Numbered from the stretch's first letter, positions 32,121 through 39,150 are shown. The stretch is DNA of 39,150 nucleotides from Ruminococcus sp. (GCA_017410265.1 JAFQRC010000016.1:1-39150), one strand, 5' to 3'. The notes: generated by a model from the sequence alone, not told the origin. Made by a program: numbers and translations.

Positions 32121-32740
32121 GCGTATACCTCCTCAATCTTTGCAAGTGCATCCTTAGCGATGATAAGCTTGTCAGCGTTTAAGATGTCGTAAACGTTGAG
32201 CTCGTTAACCTGAGCTGTTTTAACGCCCTCTATGTTTCTAGCTGACTTGATAACCTTCTCATCTACTGTAGGAAGTACGATAAGTGCTTTCTTCTCTGAG
32301 TTAACAGCTGCGAGCATCTTAACGATTGACTGTGTCTTGATTTCATCTAAAGCGATAGAATCAATAACGATAACGTCAGCGCCCTGAGCTTTTGTTGAGA
32401 AAGCAGACTTCATAGCGAGTCTTCTTACCTTTTTATTAACAGAGAATCTGTAGTCTCTTGGCTTTGGAGCAAATACTACGCCGCCGTGGTACCACTGTGG
32501 AGCTCTTGTTGAGCCCTGACGTGCACGACCTGTACCTTTCTGTCTCCAAGGTTTTCTGCCGCCACCGGATACTTCAGATCTTGTGAGAGCTGACTGTGTA
32601 CCCTGACGCTGGTTAGCAAGATAGCTAACAACGAGCTGATGCATAACTGCGGCATTTGGTTCAATTCCGAATATGGAGTCTTTAAGATCAACTGTTGAGA
32701 CCTTCTTGCCTGCCATATCTAAAACTGCTACGTTTGGCAT
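32117..32740 (-). CDS. rplD: 50S ribosomal protein L4
   Basis: 207 residues. The extended tunnel loop is [20 protein letters not shown] with [17 protein letters not shown]. In gamma-proteobacteria L4 also represses the S10 operon through the rpsJ leader; whether the leader here responds to it is not known. 16 bp after rplC. Confidence 0.99.
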   Translation of the reverse strand: MPNVAVLDMAGKKVSTVDLKDSIFGIEPNAAVMHQLVVSYLANQRQGTQSALTRSEVSGGGRKPWRQKGTGRARQGSTRAPQWYHGGVVFAPKPRDYRFSVNKKVRRLAMKSAFSTKAQGADVIVIDSIALDEIKTQSIVKMLAAVNSEKKALIVLPTVDEKVIKSARNIEGVKTAQVNELNVYDILNADKLIIAKDALAKIEEVYA

Positions 32741-32756
32741 ATTACTTCCTCCTTCC

Positions 32757-33392
32757 TTAAGCCTTTACGCTGTCCTTGATAACAACGATACCGCCGTTTG
32801 GACCAGGGATAGCACCCTTGATAGCGATGAGGTTGTTTTCAGCGTCTACTTTTACTACTGCGAGGTTCTGAACTGTAACCTTCTCAGCACCAAGGTGACC
32901 TGCCATCTTCTTGCCCTTCCAGACTCTTGATGGTGATGAACAAGCGCCCATTGAACCACCGTGTCTAGCTACAGGACCTGAACCGTGAGTTTCCTTAAGA
33001 CGAGCGAAGTTCCAACGCTTGATAACGCCTGCATAGCCCTTACCTTTGCTGGTACCTGTTACGTCTACCTTGTTACCTGCTTCGAAAATGTCTGCTTTGA
33101 TGATCTGGCCAAGCTCGTAAGCCGCACAGTCATCGAATCTGAACTCCTTGAGAGTTCTCTTTGGAGCAACGTCAGCCTTCTTGAAGTGACCCTGTAAAGG
33201 CTTTGTAACGTGCTTTGGTTTGATGTCGCCGAAGCCAACCTGTACAGCTTCGTAGCCATCGTTTTCAACTGTCTTCTTCATTGAAACAACACATGGGCCT
33301 GCTTCAACGACAGTTACGGGAACAACTTTTCCCTTTTCGTCGAAGATCTGAGTCATACCGATCTTCTTTCCGATTAATGCTTTCTGCATCAT
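32757..33392 (-). CDS. rplC: 50S ribosomal protein L3
   Basis: 211 residues: [20 protein letters not shown], then [20 protein letters not shown] and [20 protein letters not shown] near the peptidyl-transferase loop. Start is the first of two adjacent ATGs (33392), AGGAGG 5 bp before. The 67-bp gap after rpsJ contains a GTCGGC/GCCGAC hairpin (about 33417-33432). Confidence 0.98.
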   Translation of the reverse strand: MMQKALIGKKIGMTQIFDEKGKVVPVTVVEAGPCVVSMKKTVENDGYEAVQVGFGDIKPKHVTKPLQGHFKKADVAPKRTLKEFRFDDCAAYELGQIIKADIFEAGNKVDVTGTSKGKGYAGVIKRWNFARLKETHGSGPVARHGGSMGACSSPSRVWKGKKMAGHLGAEKVTVQNLAVVKVDAENNLIAIKGAIPGPNGGIVVIKDSVKA

Positions 33393-33459
33393 CTATTCCT
33401 CCTGTTTAGATTATTGGTCGGCTAAGCCGACATGATCACGCTGCGGTAGGTTGAGTTGA

Positions 33460-33771
33460 TTATAACTTAATCTCAATCTCAACGCCGGCAGGGAGCTCTA
33501 AGCTCATGAGAGCTTCGACTGTCTTGTTTGACGGTCTTAAAATGTCGATAAGACGCTTGTGAGTTCTCATTTCGAACTGCTCGCGGCTGTCCTTGTACTT
33601 GTGAACAGCTCTGAGGATAGTAACAACCTGCTTCTCTGTTGGGAGCGGAACTGGACCTGATACTCTGGCACCTGTTCTCTTAGCTGTTGCTACGATACGC
33701 TCAGCAGACTGGTCTACCAGCTGATGATCGTAACCCTTAAGTCTTATCCTGATTTTTTCCTTGACTGCCAT
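33460..33771 (-). CDS. rpsJ: 30S ribosomal protein S10
   Basis: 103 residues: [20 protein letters not shown], then [20 protein letters not shown] and [20 protein letters not shown]. First gene of the superoperon; also NusE in transcription antitermination. TAAGGAGG precedes its ATG after the long leader. Confidence 0.99.
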   Translation of the reverse strand: MAVKEKIRIRLKGYDHQLVDQSAERIVATAKRTGARVSGPVPLPTEKQVVTILRAVHKYKDSREQFEMRTHKRLIDILRPSNKTVEALMSLELPAGVEIEIKL

Positions 33772-34043
33772 ATCGTCGCCTCCTTAAAAATTTAGTTGGC
33801 GGGCGTTTAAAAGCTTTCCACCTTGCCGGGTGTTTCCACCCCGTCCATTAAAAAACCGATTAACTTTTCTGTTAACCGGATAGTGAAAAGCGCTTTGATG
33901 TCTAAGTGACATAGCAACCCCAATGTCACCTTACACACAAATCAGTATTCTTTCGCCCGGTTTAAAATCGGACATACTCCACGGAAAAACCGACCATTTG
34001 GTCGCAACCTCCCGCTTCATCGCATATCAATTGCAGTCACGCA
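33772..34043 (-). promoter_or_regulatory. Structured 5' leader of the S10 operon (about 270 nt)
   Basis: Between the promoter and rpsJ no frame is used, but four hairpins stand out. CGACCA/TGGTCG (33991-34004) is followed on the minus strand by GGTTTTTCC, like an early terminator. GTGACAT/ATGTCAC (33906-33929) is perfect with a 10-nt loop. CCGATTAAC/GTTAACCGG (33856-33879) has one mismatch. GGGTG/CACCC (33828-33841) has a GAAA tetraloop on the RNA strand. This fits an autogenous ribosomal-protein leader; which protein binds cannot be read from sequence. Confidence 0.65.
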
Positions 34044-34049
34044 AGGAAG

Positions 34050-34078
34050 ATTATACAATATATATAAAGCAAAATCAA
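34050..34078 (-). promoter_or_regulatory. Promoter of the S10-spc-alpha superoperon
   Basis: Minus-strand -35 TTGATT (34073-34078), 17-bp spacer rich in TATA, -10 TATAAT (34050-34055). Start expected near 34043. Confidence 0.78.
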
Positions 34079-34085
34079 TAAAAAC

Positions 34086-34114
34086 GCCTAAATTCCTTGT
34101 GTAGAAATTTAGGC
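34086..34114 (-). terminator. Hairpin just upstream of the S10 promoter
   Basis: GCCTAAATT (34086-34094) pairs with AATTTAGGC (34106-34114), 11-nt loop, followed on the minus strand by GTTTTTATTG. It would insulate the ribosomal promoter from read-through. Confidence 0.65.
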
Positions 34115-34246
34115 TATAAAACCACGCTTCTTTTGTGCAATTTCACCAAAGGGCGAAATTAGCTCAAAATCCCAGAAAATGCGATGCCTATGCGGTTTCC
34201 CATACTTTTTTATGCGTTTTTCAAAGCTGACGATATTAAATTTTTC

Positions 34247-34275
34247 AAATTTCAAAAGCTACAATTTTGAAATTT
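34247..34275. repeat. Perfect 11-bp inverted repeat in an AT-rich gap
   Basis: AAATTTCAAAA (34247-34257) and TTTTGAAATTT (34265-34275) around GCTACAA. The surrounding gap 34115-34385 holds no gene; poly-A and poly-T stretches and short AAATTT motifs dominate. No T-run follows directly, so a terminator is doubtful. Confidence 0.6.
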
Positions 34276-34385
34276 TTCGCAAAAACTGTCAAAGTTGATG
34301 TTTTTGAGGGTAATTTTTCCGAAAAATCCTACATTATATTTCTTTAATCGAATTAAACACACTGATGCTAACACTTAGTTGAGAT

Positions 34386-34444
34386 TAAGAAGGGTAAAAA
34401 CAATTGACATAATTCGCGCAAAAAGTGTTCTTTTACCCTTCTTA
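34386..34444 (-). terminator. Long-loop 14-bp inverted repeat after the membrane-protein gene
   Basis: TAAGAAGGGTAAAA (34386-34399) is the exact complement of TTTTACCCTTCTTA (34431-34444). The 31-nt loop contains TTGACA (34404-34409). It lies about 90 bp past the stop of the 34532 gene. It may end that transcript, though the loop is long and no T-run of the usual form follows; its function is uncertain. Confidence 0.45.
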
Positions 34445-34531
34445 TTTATCTCCTTAATTATTAATTCAAAACCCAGGAAGCAATTATTATTAAATCCCTA
34501 TTTATATTCCAATCCAAAACTCTTACTCCAT

Positions 34532-35707
34532 TTAAAACGGTCTTCCGCCGTTTAGAAGGTCGAAAACGTAGTTTATCCAACCCATAAAATGTGCACCGAG
34601 GGTAGATGAGGATATAATAACTCCGCCCTTGTTGTTCTCTTCGACAAGCTTGTTGAACTTGTACATAGAAACTGCGCAAAATATACCTACGGCAAAATAC
34701 GACGACCAAAGGAAGTTGCCGTGATTAAGCCTGGGACCATCCTCGTAAACAAAGAAGGTAATCGCGAGATTTGTGAGCATCTGCAGCAGTCCGAAGGCAT
34801 ATAACTTGTCCTTAAACACGTCCCTGTAGCTGTAAATCAAAATCACAATCGGGAACACCATCGAGAGGATAACCGTAAGCAGAGGGTACTCGTCCATCGC
34901 CTTAAGTCCTGTCATAAAGCCTATTCTGATGTGCGAATTGTCGTTAAAAAGCTGACTTTGTTGTAAAAAAGTCAGCGCGATGCTCGGTAGCACGGCGGTT
35001 CCGACAAGTATGTAGTTGAGAATGTTTTTCCCTCTGTTTTTGACGAAATCAATAATCAAAACGCAGAGCACAGCAAGCGAAAAGCCGACGATGAAGTTGG
35101 GCTTAAACGCCGTTGTAAGCAACATAAGACCGGTAAAAACCAGCCACTGCTTCGCTGAAATACGCTCCTTGTGGTAGGTTTTGATGAAAGTCAAAAAGTA
35201 AAGCACCGACAGTATTGCGAAGGGCTTCATCGCTATATAGGTTGGGTTGTGGTAGACATTAAAATTCAGGACAACCTCGTAGCGGAAAGTGCCAACCATC
35301 GGAATAATCGGAATGATAATCTTGAAGAACATATTGCATATCCACGCGTAGACCCACACAACCCACTTGTCCTTGTGAGGCATCAAATACTGCAGCAGAC
35401 ATTTTGTCGCGTACACTCCCAACAGCAACAAGCCAGTTAAAAATACAGCTATGCCGACTCCTGAGCTCGGGAGCTTGTCGAGTAGCCCTAGAAGAACATA
35501 CATTAAGCTATACATATTCTCGCCCGTCTCAAAAAACTCGATGTGATACAGCAAATCCGCCAAATAGCCGATATCACTCATATAATACTGGTGATGAAAC
35601 AGCGTTATAAACATCGCGGAATATCCGACGAAAAATATCACCGTCAGCGCCATACACAGATTTGAGTATTTGGATTTTTGCTGAATTTTCTTTACACGAT
35701 TCATCAT
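34532..35707 (-). CDS. Polytopic membrane protein, possibly GT-C-type glycosyltransferase
   Basis: 391 residues with about ten hydrophobic helices and a short basic N-terminus (MMNRVKKIQQKSK). After the first helix comes a soluble segment with YYMSDIGYLADLLYHIEFFE; an acidic Asp at that place is typical of GT-C glycosyltransferases, and further extracytoplasmic loops follow (VYHNPTYIAMKPF; EDGPRLNHGNFLW). No family can be named. The RBS GAGGAGAAA serves either of two adjacent ATGs (35707, 35704). Neither neighbour suggests a pathway. Confidence 0.75.
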   Translation of the reverse strand: MMNRVKKIQQKSKYSNLCMALTVIFFVGYSAMFITLFHHQYYMSDIGYLADLLYHIEFFETGENMYSLMYVLLGLLDKLPSSGVGIAVFLTGLLLLGVYATKCLLQYLMPHKDKWVVWVYAWICNMFFKIIIPIIPMVGTFRYEVVLNFNVYHNPTYIAMKPFAILSVLYFLTFIKTYHKERISAKQWLVFTGLMLLTTAFKPNFIVGFSLAVLCVLIIDFVKNRGKNILNYILVGTAVLPSIALTFLQQSQLFNDNSHIRIGFMTGLKAMDEYPLLTVILSMVFPIVILIYSYRDVFKDKLYAFGLLQMLTNLAITFFVYEDGPRLNHGNFLWSSYFAVGIFCAVSMYKFNKLVEENNKGGVIISSSTLGAHFMGWINYVFDLLNGGRPF

Positions 35708-36053
35708 TTTCTCCTCTTTTCAAGCCGTTTTCAGAGTTGCAATAATCACGCCTTGTATTAAAATAATCAAAACGAATATTAAAGAAATACTGAAAACAAA
35801 TGTAATATAGACATATATTCTCAATTTTTAATTTTAACATCGCCCAATTTGACATATATGAGGCACAGTAACAGCGAGGTGTTTTATCCATCTTTACATG
35901 TTGCTGAGCTTCACCATAAGCTTTAGCTCAACAGCCAAAAACCGCCGAAACCACAGAAATATAGTTAATGAATTAGGGCATGTTTTTCAGCTTTTTTGAG
36001 CTTGACAACCCATTACTCGCGGTGAGCTATATTATACACTATTATAATATAGT
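35708..36053. other. Gene-free AT-rich divergent intergenic region
   Basis: No coding sequence is supported. For the minus-strand membrane gene a weak promoter can be proposed in the first 100 bp (TTGATT, 17 bp, GATTAT). At 36027-36052 there is a perfect 10-bp inverted repeat, CTATATTATA / TATAATATAG, with a 6-nt centre. A TTGACA lies at 36002-36007 without a well-spaced -10. Confidence 0.5.
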
Positions 36054-36082
36054 TTGCAAACCAATTTATTTTAGTGTAAAAT
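36054..36082 (+). promoter_or_regulatory. Promoter of the 36104 gene
   Basis: -35 TTGCAA (36054-36059), 17-bp spacer, -10 TAAAAT (36077-36082), then AAAGGATG before the ATG. The palindrome at 36027-36052 ends just upstream of the -35. Confidence 0.55.
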
Positions 36083-36103
36083 GAGCCTAGAAAGGATGAT
36101 TAT

Positions 36104-36580
36104 ATGCTCTCTTTATACTACGGACTTGGTAAAGGAAAAACAAGCTGTGCCATAGGCGCGGCGGTAAGAGCTACCTCAAAAGATAAAAAGGTACTCTTTG
36201 TTGAGTTCTTAAGACAAAACGAGCTCACTGACAGAAAAGCTCTGGAAACGATGTATGTAACGGTTTCCTCTGCTCCTGTTGATTTCGAGCTACTCAGTGA
36301 CACTGCACCTGAGAGCAAGGCTCATATATCAAAGGTTTTCAGAGAGCTTTTCGACTCGGCTGTAGTCACTGTGCTCACTAAAAAATACGATATGCTCATC
36401 TTAGACGGTGTCTTTGACGCGTTAGAAAAAGAGTTTTTACTCGAAACAGAAGTTTATGATTTTCTCTCAAATGCTCCTGACAACCTCGATGTAATCTGCA
36501 CAGGCGAAAGCTTTAACGAAAAGTTTGCCCCGCTGTTTAATCTAATCACCGAGCTTACAGACAAAACAATAGAAGAATAA
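36104..36580 (+). CDS. Reduced corrinoid adenosyltransferase-like (CobA/CobO/BtuR) P-loop protein
   Basis: 158 residues. The start MLSLYYGLGKGKTSCAIGAA matches the family's GxGKGKT P-loop followed by an A..RA element, and VLFVEFLRQ parallels its V.F.K strand. Further on, YDMLILDGVFDALEKEFL corresponds to the conserved D-E strand, and NAPDNLDVICTGESFNEKF to the R-P..V-x-L-T-G-R-x-A segment. The C-terminal corrinoid part (TEM..KH..F..G..A..GIE) is largely missing, giving a protein shorter than the usual 175-200 residues. It may have lost adenosyltransferase activity or do another ATP-dependent step. Monocistronic. Confidence 0.75.
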   Translation: MLSLYYGLGKGKTSCAIGAAVRATSKDKKVLFVEFLRQNELTDRKALETMYVTVSSAPVDFELLSDTAPESKAHISKVFRELFDSAVVTVLTKKYDMLILDGVFDALEKEFLLETEVYDFLSNAPDNLDVICTGESFNEKFAPLFNLITELTDKTIEE

Positions 36581-36581
36581 C

Positions 36582-36610
36582 AAAAGGAGCTGATACTCTC
36601 AGCTCCTTTT
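36582..36610. terminator. Bidirectional terminator
   Basis: AAAAGGAGCTGA (36582-36593) pairs with TCAGCTCCTTTT (36599-36610), loop TACTC, followed by T-rich sequence. It serves the corrinoid-transferase-like gene and the converging XRE gene. Confidence 0.9.
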
Positions 36611-36835
36611 TTATTTCTTATATGGTGTCGGGTCAGTTGTTAAGCCTAGCAAATAATCAACTGAAGTCTTGTACAGTTTCGAAAGCTTAATCAGTATATC
36701 AGTTGGCACATCACGCAACCCACGTTCGTACCTGCTGTATTGTGGTTGCTTCATACACAGATAATCGGCGACCTCTTGCTGTGACAAGTCATTATCTTCA
36801 CGCAAATCTTTAATACGTGGATAGTAATTATCCAT
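36611..36835 (-). CDS. XRE-family repressor
   Basis: 74 residues from the ATG at 36835 (MDNYYPRIKDLREDNDLSQQ). The HTH is QQEVADYLCMKQPQYSRYER, with the ending SVDYLLGLT typical of Clostridia XRE proteins. A longer open frame to 36913 would run through the operators and is unlikely. The Shine-Dalgarno is weak. Divergent from the zinc-ribbon membrane gene, with two similar palindromes between them, so it most likely represses that gene and perhaps itself. Confidence 0.88.
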   Translation of the reverse strand: MDNYYPRIKDLREDNDLSQQEVADYLCMKQPQYSRYERGLRDVPTDILIKLSKLYKTSVDYLLGLTTDPTPYKK

Positions 36836-36851
36836 ACCAACACCAACTTTC

Positions 36852-36867
36852 ATAACCATTTGGTATT
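36852..36867. promoter_or_regulatory. Operator copy 1 (XRE palindrome)
   Basis: ATAACC-ATTT-GGTATT: arms match operator copy 2 except one base. It overlaps the first bases of the -35 at 36866. Confidence 0.65.
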
Positions 36868-36894
36868 GACATCGTAACATAAGAGGTATATAAT
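36866..36894 (+). promoter_or_regulatory. Perfect consensus promoter of the zinc-ribbon membrane gene
   Basis: TTGACA (36866-36871), 17-bp spacer, TATAAT (36889-36894): both hexamers at consensus. Such a strong promoter next to two palindromes implies tight repression. Confidence 0.85.
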
Positions 36895-36903
36895 CAAAGT
36901 GTA

Positions 36904-36923
36904 TTATAACCATTCGGTTATAA
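36904..36923. promoter_or_regulatory. Operator copy 2 (XRE palindrome)
   Basis: Perfect 8-bp arms TTATAACC and GGTTATAA around ATTC, at the expected transcription start. It shares ATAACCATTYGGT with copy 1. Confidence 0.75.
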
Positions 36924-36956
36924 TATTATTATTTTATTATTTTTAGGAGGCAGAAT

Positions 36957-37331
36957 ATGTATAATAATGTAGGTAAACAAATTAAAGATCTAGCATCAAT
37001 CATAACAATTATCGAAGCTGTAGCCAGCGTGATTACCGGTATTATTGTTGCTTGTGTTGATTTCGAAGATATGTGGTGGATAGGTGCAATAATTATCGCT
37101 GGTGGTTTACTTGTCGCTTGGTTAAGCAATCTTATTTTGTATGCTTATGGAGAATTAGTAGATAAAACATCTTTAATTGAAAGTTATCTGAATACAAATC
37201 AAACCAACAAATCCAGCTCATTTCAAAACAAAACCGCTGGTCCTAACGAATGGAAATGCTCCAAATGTGGTGTTGTAAATCAAAACTATGTTGGCACTTG
37301 TGGATGTGGACATACAAAAAGCTCAAACTAA
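36957..37331 (+). CDS. Two-helix membrane protein with a C-terminal zinc ribbon
   Basis: 124 residues. Two transmembrane helices (about 17-34 and 40-65, with MWWIGAIIIAGGLLVAWL), a flexible Ser/Asn linker, then the zinc ribbon WKCSKCGVVNQNYVGTCGCG (about 98-117), with CxxC and CxC. TTAGGAGG precedes the ATG. It belongs to no family I recognise. The strong repressed promoter suggests an inducible membrane stress or defence role, which is inference. Confidence 0.85.
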   Translation: MYNNVGKQIKDLASIITIIEAVASVITGIIVACVDFEDMWWIGAIIIAGGLLVAWLSNLILYAYGELVDKTSLIESYLNTNQTNKSSSFQNKTAGPNEWKCSKCGVVNQNYVGTCGCGHTKSSN

Positions 37332-37348
37332 ATATCATTATACTAAAT

Positions 37349-37376
37349 AACGGGGTACACTTTTGTGCACCCCGTT
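37349..37376. terminator. Terminator after the zinc-ribbon gene
   Basis: AACGGGGT-a-CAC pairs with GTG-c-ACCCCGTT around TTTT (37349-37376), followed by AAATATTTTA. The A-T-rich flanks allow use from both sides. Confidence 0.8.
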
Positions 37377-37390
37377 AAATATTTTATATC

Positions 37391-38056
37391 TTATTTTTTC
37401 TCTACTACTTCGCCTAAGCGCTTGTAGATAGAGTTTTCTTCAACGTAGCCTCTGACAAATGACAGCGGATAAACATTTGAATTTCTGCCGATTACTGTAC
37501 CGGGATTCATAACAGAGTTACAGCCAACCTCAACGAAATCACCTATCATAGCGCCAAACTTCTTAACGCCTGTTTCAACTTTCTCACCATCACACATAAC
37601 GGTTACTAACGACTTGTCGCTCTTTAAGTTAGACGCGATAACGCCTGCGCCTGTGTGTGACTTGTAGCCGTAGATGCTGTCGCCTACATAATTATAGTGA
37701 GGTACCTGAACATTATCAAATAGCACGCAGTTTTTGAGCTCTGTAGAGTTGCCGACTACAGCGTTCTTGCCAACGATAGCAGAACCTCTGATAAAAGCGC
37801 AATGTCTGACCTCAGCATCCTCGTCGATAATCAGCGGACCGTTTAAAGAAGCTGACGGTGCAATCTTAGCACTTTTAGCTACCCAGATGTCGTCAGCGAT
37901 TTTGTCGAATTTCTCCATATCGAGAGTTGCGCCGAGCTCTAAGATAAAATCTTTAATCTTAGGCAGAGCCTCCCACGGATAAGTAATAGACTCAAAAAGG
38001 TCTTTTGCAATAGTGTGGTCAAGGTCGTAAAGCTTTTTGATAGTTAATTTTTCCAT
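37391..38056 (-). CDS. Left-handed beta-helix (hexapeptide) protein, GlmU C-terminal-like
   Basis: 221 residues. The first 65 are helical (TIKKLYDLDHTIAKDLFES; ITYPWEALPKIKDFI). From about 68 to 205 hexapeptide repeats form a left-handed beta-helix, e.g. VRHCAFIRGSAIVGKNAVVG and VEVGCNSVMNPGTVIGRNSN. The family is often labelled UDP-GlcNAc pyrophosphorylase, but the nucleotidyltransferase domain is absent, so at most an acyltransferase or sugar-nucleotide-related role is supported. It starts 2 bp after the PAP2 gene's stop (TAA-tt-ATG), so the two genes are co-translated. Confidence 0.85.
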   Translation of the reverse strand: MEKLTIKKLYDLDHTIAKDLFESITYPWEALPKIKDFILELGATLDMEKFDKIADDIWVAKSAKIAPSASLNGPLIIDEDAEVRHCAFIRGSAIVGKNAVVGNSTELKNCVLFDNVQVPHYNYVGDSIYGYKSHTGAGVIASNLKSDKSLVTVMCDGEKVETGVKKFGAMIGDFVEVGCNSVMNPGTVIGRNSNVYPLSFVRGYVEENSIYKRLGEVVEKK

Positions 38057-38058
38057 AA

Positions 38059-38628
38059 TTAGCCCCTTTTTGAAAACCTGAGGTTTCCGAGTTTATTATC
38101 TAATTTATATCTTATGAAAAGATGATAAACAAGTAGCGACATCAGTATTCCGAACAGCGCGCCCGCGAGCACATCTGTCGGAAAATGAACATAATTATAA
38201 AGTCGGGAGAATCCGATTAAAGCCGCGAGTATAAGCGCGAAGACTCCGTACTTTTTGTTCCACTTAAAAATTGTAGTAGCAGAAGCAAAGGAAGAGCTGG
38301 TGTGCCCCGACGGAAAGCTGAAACTTCGAGGTCTTTTGACAAGCATCTCAATTTCAGTGTTAATATTACATGGTCTGACTCTGCCGATGAGGTTTTTCAG
38401 CAAAAACTCTCCGAGCAAAAGTGTGATACCCATGGAGAGAATCATCACAACTCCGCAGATCCTGCTCTTCTTGAAAAACAGCATAGGAACAGCTATCATA
38501 AACCAGACTATACCGCCTTCCCCTATCAGGCTTAAGAAGACCATGATTTTATCGAGAATATCACATCTTAAATTATTCTGTATGAAATCAAGAATAGAAA
38601 AGTCAATCTGTGTGATAAAATCTGCCAT
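38059..38628 (-). CDS. PAP2-family membrane phosphatase
   Basis: 189 residues with about six helices. The three phosphatase motifs are complete: K78-N-L-I-G-R-V-R-P, PSGH at 106-109, and S141-R142...H148...D152 in SRLYNYVHFPTDVLAG. The family dephosphorylates lipid phosphates, for example undecaprenyl-PP or phosphatidic acid, on the outer face of the membrane; the substrate is not determined. First gene of the two-gene unit with the beta-helix protein. Confidence 0.93.
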   Translation of the reverse strand: MADFITQIDFSILDFIQNNLRCDILDKIMVFLSLIGEGGIVWFMIAVPMLFFKKSRICGVVMILSMGITLLLGEFLLKNLIGRVRPCNINTEIEMLVKRPRSFSFPSGHTSSSFASATTIFKWNKKYGVFALILAALIGFSRLYNYVHFPTDVLAGALFGILMSLLVYHLFIRYKLDNKLGNLRFSKRG

Positions 38629-38655
38629 ACTGCCTCCGAAAAAATATTATACTAT

Positions 38656-38684
38656 ATTATATATCGCATATTCGCCAGATTCAA
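38656..38684 (-). promoter_or_regulatory. Promoter of the PAP2 operon
   Basis: Minus-strand -35 TTGAAT (38679-38684), 17-bp spacer, -10 TATAAT (38656-38661). CGGAGGCAG precedes the ATG at 38628. Confidence 0.7.
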
Positions 38685-38698
38685 GAAAAATTACAAGA

Positions 38699-38727
38699 TT
38701 GACAAAGTTTTAACTTGGAGTTAAAGT
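38699..38727 (+). promoter_or_regulatory. Promoter of the DUF3006 gene
   Basis: Consensus -35 TTGACA (38699-38704), 17-bp spacer, -10 TAAAGT (38722-38727). Confidence 0.6.
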
Positions 38728-38745
38728 AGAGTCGGAGGAGATAGT

Positions 38746-38940
38746 ATGAAAATCATCGTTGACAGAATCGAAGAAGACATCGCGGTTGTAGAGCTTGAAA
38801 ACGGTAGCAAAGCGAACATTCCCGTCGCTTTGCTCGGTGACGCGACAGAGGGCGATGCAATAGTACTGAGTGTTGAAAAGAAAGCAGTTGACACCCACTC
38901 TATATTCGAAAAGCTGAGAAACAAATCCAAAGATACATAA
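38746..38940 (+). CDS. DUF3006 protein
   Basis: 64 residues: MKIIVDRIEEDIAVVELENG, then GDATEGDAIVLSVEKKAVDT. This small beta-rich domain (DUF3006) is common in Clostridia, often beside metallo-beta-lactamase competence-like proteins; none is in view here. GGAGGAG lies 5 bp before the ATG. Function unknown. Confidence 0.92.
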   Translation: MKIIVDRIEEDIAVVELENGSKANIPVALLGDATEGDAIVLSVEKKAVDTHSIFEKLRNKSKDT

Positions 38941-38958
38941 AAAAGATACATAAAAAAT

Positions 38959-38993
38959 AAAAAGACAGATACCAAAACGGTATCTGTCTTTTT
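38959..38993 (+). terminator. Terminator after the DUF3006 gene
   Basis: AAAAAGACAGATACC (38959-38973) pairs perfectly with GGTATCTGTCTTTTT (38979-38993) around AAAAC, a 15-bp stem with T-run. Confidence 0.93.
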
Positions 38994-39150
38994 TGGTGGG
39001 CCATCCGTTCGCTTCTATAGATTTATTTCGCAAAGCTCGTTTTCTGCCATTGTGAAACAGAAGCGTTCTTTTACGCTCTCCCTAAAAAAGCCACACTGTG
39101 GCTTTTTTACCTTCGAAAAATTCGTTCCAAATTTTTCTCGGCACAGTCGC
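38994..39150 (+). other. Gene-free end of window with hairpins, weakly resembling the 9226 structured unit
   Basis: No gene is supported. Features: GGTGGG right after the terminator, the 9-mer TTCGCAAAG (39027-39035) shared with unit A, a hairpin TAAAAAAGCCAC/GTGGCTTTTTTA (39083-39109), and an A/T-rich hairpin near 39113-39140. The order is partly similar to unit A, but the conserved tail is not reached before the window ends. Confidence 0.35.

Noticed and set aside
18383..33771. Missing or rearranged gene in the S10-spc-alpha cluster
   Set aside because: Checked gene by gene: the order rpsJ to rplQ is complete, including the small rpmJ and rpmD.
35574..35891. 105-codon minus frame overlapping the start of the 34532 gene
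   Set aside because: No ribosome site and overlaps the well-supported start and RBS of the membrane-protein gene.

Overview
The window looks like a chromosomal segment of a low-to-mid GC, Gram-positive gut anaerobe of the Clostridia, most like Ruminococcus (Oscillospiraceae). This is inferred from the dockerin-bearing secreted proteins, the zinc-type S4, S14, L24 and L36 proteins, the adk-map-KOW-infA order and the many leaderless-short, strong Shine-Dalgarno starts. No species can be assigned from sequence alone.

Layout. 1-1198: 5' part of a secreted N-terminal dockerin protein (minus). 1436-3610: tex. 3738-5348: a tiny Cys-rich membrane peptide and a secreted protein with a dockerin-like C-terminus (plus). 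5392-6534: an S23-type four-helix-bundle gene, a truncated VOC gene and a tRNA-Arg, interleaved with two nearly identical 180-bp palindromic repeats. Each repeat places a -35 hexamer 17 bp from a -10. 6579-8831: ABC-F ATPase with a DUF5658 membrane gene. 8995-9188: tRNA-Thr and tRNA-Tyr. 9226-9625: two tandem copies of an undescribed-looking structured RNA whose stems covary strongly. 9747-13474: a cyclase-family gene, a lipoprotein, an XRE-HTH fused to phosphoglucosamine mutase, and nagB. 13531-15879: DUF4173 protein, XRE regulator and DUF2975 protein. 16016-16934: SdpI/SdpR-like pair with two operators flanking its promoter. 17072-18244: HD hydrolase and dCMP deaminase.

18383-33771 is the complete S10-spc-alpha superoperon on the minus strand: 28 ribosomal proteins plus secY, adk, map, a KOW protein, infA and rpoA. 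It has a consensus-like promoter and a structured leader of about 270 nt before rpsJ, and an intrinsic terminator after rplQ. Upstream of it lie an AT-rich gap with large inverted repeats, a polytopic membrane protein, a reduced corrinoid-adenosyltransferase-like P-loop protein, an XRE repressor divergent from a zinc-ribbon membrane protein (two operators around a perfect consensus promoter), a left-handed beta-helix protein with a PAP2 phosphatase, and a DUF3006 gene.

Functional themes are translation and transcription core functions, amino-sugar metabolism (GlmM-like enzyme, NagB), and several small self-contained regulatory modules in which a repressor gene sits beside paired palindromes. 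The best candidates for something undescribed are the tandem structured RNA at 9226-9625, the HTH-GlmM fusion with a palindrome over its -10, and the 180-bp promoter-carrying repeats.
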